DNA from: Antedon mediterranea
Taxonomy: Eukaryota; Echinodermata; Crinoidea; Comatulida; Antedonidae
Reading direction: 5' to 3'
Length of the DNA stretch: 64,000 nucleotides
Assembly (NCBI RefSeq): GCF_964355755.1
Contig: NC_092679.1
Span: 8,060,001-8,124,000, forward strand
Shown: piece by piece, positions 25,301-35,511 of the stretch
How positions within the stretch are numbered: position 1 is the first letter of the stretch
How the letters are laid out: each line of letters opens with the position of its first letter
Made by a program: the position numbers and the translations under genes
The notes under the pieces: generated by a model
Database searches by the model: none
What the model was told of the DNA's origin: nothing
What the model saw: the letters and a program-made list of their open reading frames with translations, nothing else

Positions 25301-25570
25301 GTCCATGCCGTTTTATAACGACAACGTGATTATAGCCCCATATATCATCCGGTTATATTGCATTTTTTCTTTTAAAAAACGTTAAATTGTAGTAACGTTT
25401 TAAAATGGTGTAAAATGGCAGCTAGACGGCATGGACCGGGGTATTTTTATTCAAGTGGTATTTTTCTGAAATGACTGGACCCTACTTGCCCCAACCCATG
25501 TATCGTCATCCCGGTCCATGCCGTTTATAACGTAATTATAGCCCTATATATCATCCGGTTATACAAGTAT
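19350..25570 (+). repeat. satellite 2, ~195-bp monomer, about 32 copies with higher-order structure
   Basis: Direct repeats every ~192-201 bp (starts of 'cggcatggac' at 19,371, 19,563, 19,764 and 19,960). Every monomer contains the inverted pair acggcatggaccggg / cccggtccatgccgt about 75 bp apart, so each can form a stem. Variant monomers recur in the same order at a spacing of ~2,732-2,735 bp (for example 'gtgtaaaatg' at 19,941 and 22,673; 'gtggtatgtttc' at 19,581 and 22,316), a ~14-monomer higher-order repeat. The last monomer decays near 25,570. Confidence 0.95.
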
Positions 25571-25719
25571 TACATTTTTCGTGGCGCTATAGTATCTTTG
25601 GTTATAAAAGTTCTTCTTTGTTTACTTTACTATTACTAAATACTACTCTTCACTCTCTGCTGCTGCTGCTCACGCTAACTTACTCGAGCCTGTGAGAAAA
25701 AAGTTTGATAAAAATCAGC

Positions 25720-28700
25720 ATGCCTACCGATCTTGAACTACTCACTGAAATGGGATTTTCTGAAAATAGATCGTAAGTATCACATATTTAGTTAGTTATT
25801 AGTTAAAGATCCTAATTCCGTCTGGCTAGGCTATCTAGAAATATAATGATCAGCAGAGAGTTCTATAAGGGTTGTCAGACGATCGGGACCACGGACGATC
25901 GGGCCCAAGACGATCAGGCTTAGAAAATGTGGTCCCGATCGTCTCATGCGTTCGCCGATCGTCTCATGTGTTGAGAACCATTTTGGTCCCGATCGTCTCA
26001 TTCGCTGGGCGAATTAAAACTGTGTGTTGTTATGTAAAAATTTGAATTGATTATTATTACTGTATGTTCAAATAAATTAATATATTAAACTAACATTTTA
26101 CTATTGATACCGGGCGGTTTTCGTTAACTTTTGAGAATAAAAATTTACAAATTCATCATCATATAATATTAATAACATGCATGTAGGCCTAGCTAGGCCT
26201 AGGCCTAGACCTAGTTTGGTTAAGTTAATACCTCAATGATCTATAAAATCGCTCTTAGGCCTAGTAGGTAGTAGGTTAAGTAGTGATTCTGATTTAGGGT
26301 TGGTTGATATTCTTTAAAAACAGCACATTATCAGCAGTAACATGTTACAGCATTTTTATTGACAAAATGTATTGAAATTAAACGTGTATTTCAATAATTA
26401 AATGCATTAAAAAAAAGTAGATGCGTTCCACAAAATTTTTAATCCTCTATTATAGTTACTTTTTTGGAGCTCCATAGAAACAGAAATATTGAACATCGAA
26501 ATTCACGAACAGTATGCAAGAAACACATCTGTAAAATCATCAATTTAAAGGATTTATTTGTTAATTTATATGCGATTCTTTTTCATAAAAGTACTTATGA
26601 GGCTATATTTATTCTAGGTAGATATCTTGACACATATTTATTTTTATATTTTATAGTCGAAGAGCTCTTGCAACAACCAAATACAAAGGTGCTCAAGTAG
26701 CAATGGATTGGTATGGTCACTTTGATCTATTGATTGAATATTATTATTAAAACAGTTGCTGTCATTTTATTTTATTCATTAATTGTACTACTACTACAGT
26801 ACTATTACAATTCCTATTTAATTTTTTCTTATTTTGTTATAGATAGTAGAGGAATTTAATATAATATAAACTACAGTAGCAACACAGTAAAGGATATACT
26901 GTAATGTCTCATTGAATACAAACAATCATAACGCACATAACCAAATTAATGTTTTTGTATTAATTGTACAGGTTATTTGCCCATGCAGATGACCCAGATA
27001 TAGATGATCCATTTGAAGAGGCCCCTGGCCAGAAATTATCAGATGAACCTGCTGCAGAAGGTACTATTAAAAAATGCTTTGTTTTTTCTTGGGGAAAAAT
27101 CTTTATTAAGGGCTTTTGTAAACAATTTTAAAAAAGAATAAGAGGGAAAACTATGACTGTGATTTTGAGTATTATAAGTGGGTAAATGCCATTACAATAC
27201 AATTATTAAAATTAAATACTATAAAAAACAATTAACATTTTGTTGATTTTTCTGAAGGTGATAACAAGACTGAAACTGCTGAAGCAAAGTCTGTTCAATG
27301 TGATGAGTAAGATGATATATGTTTAAATATTAAATATAAAATTAAAAATGATTGTGTGGTGTTCCCTTTAGTTCCCCTTTTCTCATACTTCTCTCTCCCC
27401 CTAATTTTTAGAGACATCATTTTGGAATTATTAGAATCTGTGACAAGGATGATTTAGAAATTATGATATAATTGATGACTAAATAAATGTGGAATAAATG
27501 AAATGAAATAAGCTTATTTTTATAATATTTTTATAAAATAATTCATACTTGAATTGATCACTATTTTATTTTCGTTTTTAGATGTGGCAAAAAGTTGAGA
27601 ACACAAAATGATATAATGGTAAATAAATATATATTTAACCCTATTTACAGACCTATTATCATCAGGTCCATCATTTGTTTTGTGTATTCCTAATTTAGAA
27701 AATGTTTTTGTGTTCTATTGACAATTTTTATTTATATATAATATATTAGATGCATGCTTCACGAACAGGTCATTCTGGTTTCTCGGAATCTACAGAAGAA
27801 ATTAAACCATTAACAGAAGAAGAGAAAAAAGAACAGCTTGCAAAGTAAGAATACTAAGAAATAAATACAGTCGATTTCGCCGAAGTTGAATCTAATGGGA
27901 CTGGTATAAAAAGTTATGTGAACTTCCACTTACAGATTTGTAAAAAAATGCTAGGCCTAGGCTTGCATATCAACCCCCCACACGCTGAGCCTTGAATTGA
28001 GTTTGCTTAGCTAGGCCTAATAAATGCTAAGCCTCCTTTATAGGTAATGTGTATTGTATTTTCTTTATGGTATAAGCCGTAACAATATTAAGAAAACGTA
28101 TAATAAATACATTTTGGTTTTTATTCACAATTGGTATCCATTGTTTATTGCCATCTGTCTAGCACAAAATGGGTACCCACAAAACACCGCTCAAACAAAC
28201 TCACAGAGTACTCTACAAATACTAGCATGACTTATAGGACGCTGCCTATGCTATACAACCTGCTTGAGAGGTTCCACATTGTCACCTCTGTTTGTTTATC
28301 GAATTACAAATCTTTCGTCTGCTTTTTTAGTGTGTTGTTGCCGCGTGATTTGTATACGACTTATACAATAAATTATAAATCACTAAAGAATGTGTATATT
28401 TGGACCACAAAAAAGACGTTGACTTATATGAATGTCGACTTGGAAAAATTCGACTTAAAAATAAAAATTACACGGTAATGTATTAGAAAGAATTGGGACT
28501 TTCATAAAAATTTGACTTGAAGGTGGAATGGAAAGGTATCCCTGAATTGGAGGCCACCATTTAATTTACAAACAAAAAACACTGAATGGTTTAATGTCAA
28601 TTACATTCCAAATGCTTCTCTGGTGTTTGCCTCCCTTTTAACATTAAAGTTTCGTTTTTAGGATTCAGGAACGTTTGAAACAAAAGAAAGCAGAAAGAAT

Positions 28701-31134
28701 AGAACAAGAAAAGAAAGAGTTGGTACAAAAAGAAAAGTTAAGACGAAAACAAGGAAAAGAATTGGTTGCAGTCAAAGAACAGTAAGTAATATAATGTATA
28801 CATTGAGTACAGTATGGTTAAATATTGCAAACTTGTATTTGAAGTCATGCTACTGTGCAGTAGCCTATTTCATATAATTAGTTCTGTTTTTTCAGACATG
28901 AAATGAATGAGATGAAAAGAGAAGCAGAACGTAAGAAACGAGAAAAATTGGAGGAAAAGAAAGCAAAGTAAGTTCAAACAAAATACCAAGGAGCTAAATT
29001 ATGGAATTCAATCCATGTAGATATTAAAAATGCATCTACAACTTCTAAATTTAAATTAGTATATAAGAATTGTTTACTTTCAAGATATGATGAACGTTAA
29101 ATATATAAATTCTATAAGACCAGTTGAGATCGGATAATATGATAAATAGAAATTGTAGCTTTTTTTATTATTATTTATTATTAGTTTATGTATATATATA
29201 TTTTTCTTTTTCGTATTCATATTTATTAATGTTATATCTTGAGGTGGGTCAAACTTAAAAGTCTTTCTGACTTATATGACTCTCCCCCTACATGAATACT
29301 TCATTGCATTTATTATACTGTATGTATGTTATAATATTGTGGAAATTAAAATGATTTGATTTGTTTATTGATTAACATGAATATCTTATGTTTCCGTTCA
29401 CATTGTAGTCTTTATAATGTATGTCCATTAAAACATTTTTTAACCATTGTACACCGACACAAATATCAATATCATTTCTTCCCGTAATATGTACTATTGT
29501 GTCTCAACATCTTCAGAGAACGAGTGAGAGAGCAAATTGCAAGGGATAAAGCAGACAGAGCAGCAAAGTTTGCCAAAACAGCTGTACCTCCTCCTTCCAT
29601 TCCTGCTGCAGCGTCTAAGCCAACTGAAGTTCAGAAAAAGGAATATACACAAACTAAATTACAGGTAAGAGATATCACTTTAATATGTATATGACCACCT
29701 AATTAAGGCTAAATCCATTTCTAATGTAATCCCACTATGACCCTTAACTTTCGCCAAATTTGTAACCAGACGCTCTGAGACTATACTCAATCATCAAGCA
29801 TTCCAAACTGTAACTAGATTTGAACTTGTCACTTTGATGAGTTAGTTATCCGCACAACAACAACAACGCCATGTGCACGTACACTAGAAAATGCGAACAG
29901 AAAAAGATTACAGCACTTATGACCTGATAATAATATGTTGGTGCTAAATTCTGTCTATTTTGTGCCTTAGTATAATACTGTTATATATCTACATACAGGC
30001 AACTTGTCAAGCAACAAAGTTACATGAATTCATATCTACAACTCATTAGCTTTCAAAATAAGTTGAAAAAATGGTGGGTCAACGGTCTTCCTGAAGTGCT
30101 ATAATAGATTTAAAATAGGCATATTTTTTCATAAATTTGCATTGAATTTGCAATTTTTAAGCGCACATGCGTCATTATTCTGCAATTAAAATTCATAAAA
30201 ATGAATGAAATCTATCATAAAAGGTATGAAGAACAAAAATCAATTGCAAAAACGGCCTTTCTATGCCATGTACACGCTATGTGCATGCATGCGTATGCGC
30301 AAGGCCAAAAAAAATAGAAAATTATGAAATGCTCAAAATGTCCTGAAATGTATAGAAAGTTGATTCTTGATATGAATTTAATTTTCACCAAGTGTCAATT
30401 CAAAATTACTTCTGGTTTTTAATCTATGATAAATCATTTAAATTCATAAAATCGTGCGCAACTCTGACGTTTTTCAAAAATAGGAGGTGCACAACTTCAC
30501 CTAAATGTCAATATGTTAAAGTTACGAAATGTTATGTTTTCGCATTTTAAAGAAACGCGACGGGTGGAAAGAAAGACGAATAATACAGAAAAAAACAATT
30601 TGATGATGATCTCATACAATTACAAGGAGTTATCCGTCAAGGTGCGGATAACTAATTAAGCTTGACACTAATTTTAACGACACAAGGCACTGAGAAAAGC
30701 TAAGTTTTTTTTACCTATAGATACGTCTAACAGATGGCAGCACACTGACAAATTCATTTGAAGCTAAAGAACCTTTAGCTGCTGTAAGAGTTTATATTGA
30801 AGTTAACAGGAAAGATAGCAAAGCACCCTTTTCATTAATGACACCATTTCCAAGAAAAGTATTTACTGATGAGGATATGACTAAACCTTTACATCAACTA
30901 GGTAAGATGTGGAAGCGGCACTAACTTATGTCTTCTTTTCACAATTTTTCTGGTTGTTATGGATGATTTCGTGGATTACCCAAATCACCAAAATGAAATC
31001 CTGTAGGTGATTTTCTGCTAAAAAATAACCACTTTAAATAATTCAATAAATGACTAATATGCACTCACTTTTTTTATTTTAATATAGGTCTTGTTCCAAG
31101 TGCTGTGCTGACATTAACTAAGCCACAGTTATGA
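25720..31134 (+). CDS. UBXN1: UBXN1 (SAKS1): UBA-UBX domain p97 cofactor
   Basis: Eleven exons: 25,720-25,772; 26,657-26,710; 26,972-27,060; 27,258-27,306; 27,582-27,618; 27,750-27,844; 28,662-28,781; 28,896-28,967; 29,517-29,664; 30,721-30,901; 31,088-31,134. All introns are GT-AG and in phase, giving 314 codons plus stop (human about 297-312). Residues 1-45 form a UBA domain (LLTEMGFSENRSRRA and GAQVAMDW). Residues ~125-215 form a highly charged Lys/Glu coiled coil. Residues ~240-314 form the UBX fold, with IRLTDGSTLTNSF and the FPRK turn that in the family contacts p97, ending in LVPSAVLTLTKPQL. Known UBXN1 binds ubiquitin chains and p97/VCP in the cytosol. The terminal exon is tandemly duplicated just downstream. 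Confidence 0.96.
26290..26625 (+). repeat. half-copy of a palindromic element in UBXN1 intron 1
   Basis: The stretch with 'attatcagcagtaacatgtt' followed by 'tccatagaaacagaaatatt' and 'ctgtaaaatcatcaattta' matches parts of the palindromic unit at about 53,060-53,712. This is a dispersed, diverged repeat. Confidence 0.6.
29841..30656. mobile_element. MITE-like insert in UBXN1 intron 9
   Basis: A terminal inverted repeat is visible: tagttatccgcac at 29,843-29,855 and gtgcggataacta at 30,642-30,654. A second 'gttatccg' near 30,629 forms a subterminal hairpin with the right end. There is no ORF of note inside. Class unknown. Confidence 0.55.
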
Positions 31135-31176
31135 TGTTGATGAACAACAACAGTCACTACTTTAATTTTGATATAG

Positions 31177-31223
31177 GTCTTGTTCCAAGTGCTGTGCTGA
31201 CATTAACTAAGCCACAGTTATGA
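31177..31223 (+). pseudogene. tandem duplicate of UBXN1 terminal exon
   Basis: An 89-bp unit containing the acceptor (atatag), all 47 coding bases of exon 11 with the TGA stop, and ~20 bases of 3' UTR is repeated directly; 31,088-31,134 is copy 1 and 31,177-31,223 is copy 2. The coding parts are identical. Either acceptor would yield the same protein, so copy 2 may be silent 3' UTR or an alternative last exon. Confidence 0.9.
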
Positions 31224-31947
31224 TGTTGATGAACAACAAAAATATTACTGTGAAAATCATAATCTAATATTTAAATGTATTCCACAAAGACTAAATATAT
31301 AATGTTCATGATGATTCACTGATAATAAGCAAAGTTAGATACATTTGTATTTTCTTCTAGTAACTGTTTATGAATAATTGTTTTTTAAAGAAAATATTAA
31401 TGACATCGATAACAATTCTGTTTTGTTTATTTTATTGAAAATGATTATTAAAGTAATTTATATGGAGACATTTTATGTATCCTCTGTTCCAAGCAGGCAG
31501 GCAACAATTTGTTGACTAGGTTGTGCCCACAGATGGTTCTCGTCAGTCATGTCAGCATTAAAAAAAACTGGCGATTTCAAATGTCATGTCATTTACAGGA
31601 AAAAATAGACACGGTGATTCGTATGTAGTCAAAAAAAAACCTATAGAACGTTTTAACCAACTTTATATACCATGGAGTAAAAATTCTATAACGCGCGATT
31701 TACCGAATTTTGCCCTTACGTAAATTTTTATGTAGATGTAATAACCTTCTAGGCCGACAAAAATAAAATATACCTTTGCATTTATTTTTTTTTATTTTTC
31801 TCCTTATGAAATAATATATACATATGTATTGCAACTGCAAAATTTGGCCTCAAAACTTTACTTGATCCAAAAGTATTGTTTATTGTTATCTGATTTTATT
31901 CATTGAAGGGTTTTAATAATATAGTAATGAGCCATGAGTAAAGATCG
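31224..31947. other. intergenic, UBXN1 and FIBP 3' ends
   Basis: AT-rich tail-to-tail spacer. Several AATAAA-like hexamers occur in either orientation. No exon is recognised. Confidence 0.5.
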
Positions 31948-34900
31948 TCAATTATGGTACATCTTTAATATACAGCTGGTTAAGGTATCCATGTATCGTT
32001 CTTGCACTGGTTGCAACCTTTGCTGTCTACACAAAAAGAAAACATTATGTCACAATTTACAAAGAATCTGTTGGCACAAACTTGATTAATGTTTACTTAC
32101 TATTTAATGCATACATATTGTCTCATATTTACCTTCGAAAGCTGTCCAAAAATTTACAGTTGTTATTGTATGCATTTAAAAATGCTGCCATATCTTTAGC
32201 TGACCAACCATCTTGCTTGCATGATTCAATTATCTAAATAAAACATGTAACAGTGAATGATATATACAGTGGATCACATTATACTGTAATACATTTTAAT
32301 TAATAGTACACATCCATGATCTCTCAAAATTACCAGAATTATACGGTGTATGTTATCGGTCGCGTACCAGCTCTTGGGAGGGTATCTACCAGCTTACCTT
32401 TTCAACAACATCTAAAAAGAAATCCCGGAGGTCTTTTGAGTGGATCATATTACTGCCAATATTTATGATTCCTTTAGTTAAATTCTGAGAATGAAAAATA
32501 CAAATAATTTTAATCACAGGCAAGTTACATTGTACTTTGGCAATGGTATTTGTTGTATTTTGTACTTAGCACAATAAAACAGTTGATAAATATGTATTCT
32601 TGTTACCAGTTATTACTTACCCTGAACTCTGCATATGTATTCTTGTTACCAGTTATTACTTACCCTGAACTCTGCATATGTATTCTTGTTACCAGTTATT
32701 ACTTACCCTGAACTCTGCATATGTATTCTTGTTACCAGTTATTAATTACCCTGAACTCTGCATATGTATTCTTGTTACCAGTTATTACTTACCCTGAACT
32801 CTGCATATGTATTCTTGTTACCAGTTATTACTTACCCTGAACTCTGCATATGTATTCTTGTTACCAGTTATTACTTACCCTGAACTCTGCATATGTATTC
32901 TTGTTACCAGTTATTACTTACCCTGAACTCTGCATATGTATTCTTGTTACCAGTTATTACTTACCCTGAACTCTGCATATGTATTCTTGTTACCAGTTAT
33001 TACTTACCCTGAACTCGGCATCTACTTGTGAAAGCACTAAATCTGAAACTTTTCCTTTTAGAGTTTCACGAACAAGGCTGCAAAAATAAACATTGTAAAT
33101 GAAAATGTAGTACAAGAATTTTCAGCATGGAAATATTAGTAAAAACAATGCTACAAATGTTAACTATACCCTTTGTGTTGTTCACTACATTCTTTTTCTC
33201 CCAATATTTTTAGTTCTCGCAGGTCTTGAAGGAAATTACGATCAAAGTCAGCATCTAAATCCTCCTTAGCTAGTGAACCTGCAAAATGTTTGAAATGAAA
33301 TGATTAAACTACAGCAATACTAAGTAACAAAATAACTTTCTGCTTATATTTAAAATACTATTAAAATTTGTCCATGATCTACTGTTTATATTCTGGTAGT
33401 AATTAGCTTGCTTACTTACTTGCCGATCCTACAGTCCAATTGTTCATCATTTTATCTGCACAGTACACAAAGTCATCAAATGTGACGAATGCCAAGCGTT
33501 TTTTTCCAGTTTCAAACCGGTTATTTGCAAAAAACACAATTGCAGCATATTTCCTATTGAAGAGAATTTTTTTAAGTTTTGGTGGACAGAAAGTTTTAAG
33601 AGCAAGTAAAATTAACAATGTTTACATTGTTTGACAGGACATGATAAGAGTGAAAGCCAATTCTTTATTCTTACTTACTTTGCTAATTCCTTTGAGAGAA
33701 GGAAGTTATCTGTGATATTTTTTACCATTGATCCCTGCATATCTTCAACAGCTTTAAATACTCGCTTAAAATTATCATACTGTAATTAATAATAAATACA
33801 AATATTCAATGTTGCTAATTAGAGTATGTTAGCAGTGAGCAGAGAATTGTCAATTGTTATTTGGGCTTGAGGTACGACGAGCTTGTAATAAATAACTGTA
33901 CCTGTCTACGGCAACTTTTAAGAGTAACATCTGTCTTTTCACTGACTTCATCTAAATCTTTGCGATGTCTACTTGAGAGTTTCTTACCTAGAATCTCTCT
34001 AGCAACAGAAGAATTCAAACTGTAATACCTAGTAACAAATAAATGGAAAAAAAAACCTTGTTATTGATAATCAATCGACTCGCCCAATACCTATCTCAAA
34101 GGAAACTCCAAAACTACTTTTTTTGAGTGGTCTGATGTAAACCAACTTTGCATGCTGTTGGGAATTCTTGCTTTTTAGGAAGATTTAATTTGAATTTATG
34201 GCACAAGAAATATTGTACTGTATACTAACTCCTGAATTAAAAATTCTTGCGTCTTGTGTGGTATTTGAAACATTACTTGATGCGAAAGTGATAGTGGATT
34301 CCGTAGGTACTTTTCAATTGCCATAAAATTACGGTAGTTGTCCTCAATATCACTGATTATATATTGCAATTTAACATTCACAAACTTTCCGGATGTAAGT
34401 CTTGAGGCTTCTGTCACTGAAAGTGAATGAGTGATAAAAATTTTGGTTACTATTTGTCTACTACTTAGTCTAGGCCCATACTTCATTTCAAGTAAACGAA
34501 GACAAGTTTTCACCCAATTCAAACAAATCAAGCAATGTTGTTGATGCATGAAGTAAAGAATATCTCTTTACTCCGTGGATGATGTAAAAGTGTGACAACA
34601 AGGCACCTCCCCTTCAATTCCATCCCATTCATTGTTTTGTATTGTGTAGTTTCAGTCTACCCAGACTTTGAAGATTAGAAGCCATTTTTGTGTCAAAGAA
34701 TTCGCACGCTGCTGAGGAAAAGGAGCTGTTTTGAAAGGAAAAGGTAATTTAACGGTGGCTAAATCATGTGAACAAAATTGTATGATGTGGGTGTAAGAAA
34801 AGAATTTAGAAATCGACGATAACAGTGTATGGTGCGAAACTGCAGTAGCGCCCTCTCGCGATCGCCTACCTACCAAAGATTTCCTCTCCCGGTCCCTCTC

Positions 34901-35102
34901 TATCTCCACCACACTGCCACTCCCCGTGTGTCGCACCGTCTACGTTAAATATATACATAGTCTAAGGCCTAACCCCAGGCCTATATAGCTAACCTACCTA
35001 CTGCAGGTACTTACCTGCTTTCCCTTCTAGCCATAACCGAAATACATCTTTGTCAATTAATGTCATATTACCCACGAATACTAGAACTTCTGAATCCACC
35101 AT
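31948..35102 (-). CDS. FIBP: FIBP: acidic FGF intracellular-binding protein
   Basis: Ten minus-strand exons: 35,015-35,102; 34,230-34,416; 33,902-34,028; 33,679-33,779; 33,420-33,553; 33,170-33,278; 33,008-33,077; 32,398-32,484; 32,133-32,233; 31,948-32,026. All are GT-AG and in phase, giving 360 codons plus stop, against human isoforms of 357 and 364 aa. The start [20 protein letters not shown] parallels the human start. Diagnostic blocks are [54 protein letters not shown] and the C-terminal [18 protein letters not shown] is known to bind intracellular FGF1; no catalytic motif is known or seen. Exon 7's donor overlaps a 43-bp minisatellite, and intron 1 contains a solo end of IR-A. Confidence 0.97.
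32591..33015 (-). repeat. 43-bp minisatellite spanning the FIBP exon 7 splice donor
   Basis: Ten copies with exact 43-bp spacing (cctgaactc at 32,621, then every 43 bp to the true exon end at 33,008). On the coding strand each unit is the last 14 exon bases, then gtaagtaataactggtaac and the rest of the intron start. Nine intronic copies differ from the true exon end by one base (GCC to GCA), which also creates a tatgcag acceptor-like word. The copy at 32,750 has gtaatt instead of gtaagt. Confidence 0.95.
34700..34853 (-). repeat. solo/deleted end of IR-A in FIBP intron 1
   Basis: The sequence 'acggtggctaaatcat' followed by 'gtatgatgtggg' and 'ggtgcgaaactgcagtagcg' matches the terminal ~130 bp of the IR-A left arm in inverted orientation, with an internal deletion. 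It shows the IR-A family is dispersed. Confidence 0.7.
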
Positions 35103-35511
35103 TTTACTCCTTCTGTTTTATACGGGTGCATTCAAGCGTGACTTGCCAAACGCTTATGGAACGTCAATTGTGCATAAAACTATCCGTCGACAAGAAAATA
35201 CTTGGAAGATGAAAGAAAACAAACGCACACATCCAGCTGCAGAATATTTATTTAATTAATTTCTTTGTTGTTACAGTTAAAGCATTACTCATTTAAATTA
35301 ATATAATTTTATAGGTGTATAATAATATGATGTGTAGGTGTATATTGTATGTTTTATTGTTATATTATATTCTTTACATTTTTCAAAAATAATACATTTT
35401 ATTTTCTTAAAATTCATAATCAAAACGTAATAGATGCAAGCACAACTACAATACAACAATGAATAGTGCCCTTTGAGAGGACGCACACAATAATATTTAT
35501 ATTTTGCAAAA
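35103..35511. other. intergenic, FIBP promoter side / PIPOX 3' side
   Basis: About 410 bp between two minus-strand genes. It must contain the FIBP promoter and the PIPOX 3' UTR and poly(A) site. A 69-codon plus-strand ORF here has no recognisable features. Confidence 0.5.

Noticed and set aside
14975-25570. CRISPR-like repeat-spacer appearance of the satellites
   Set aside because: The repeats are 180-195 bp direct tandem monomers with no unique spacers, in a eukaryotic genome.
28131-28478. 115-codon ORF in UBXN1 intron 6
   Set aside because: It lies wholly in an intron between in-phase exons, has no recognisable motif and has AT-driven composition.
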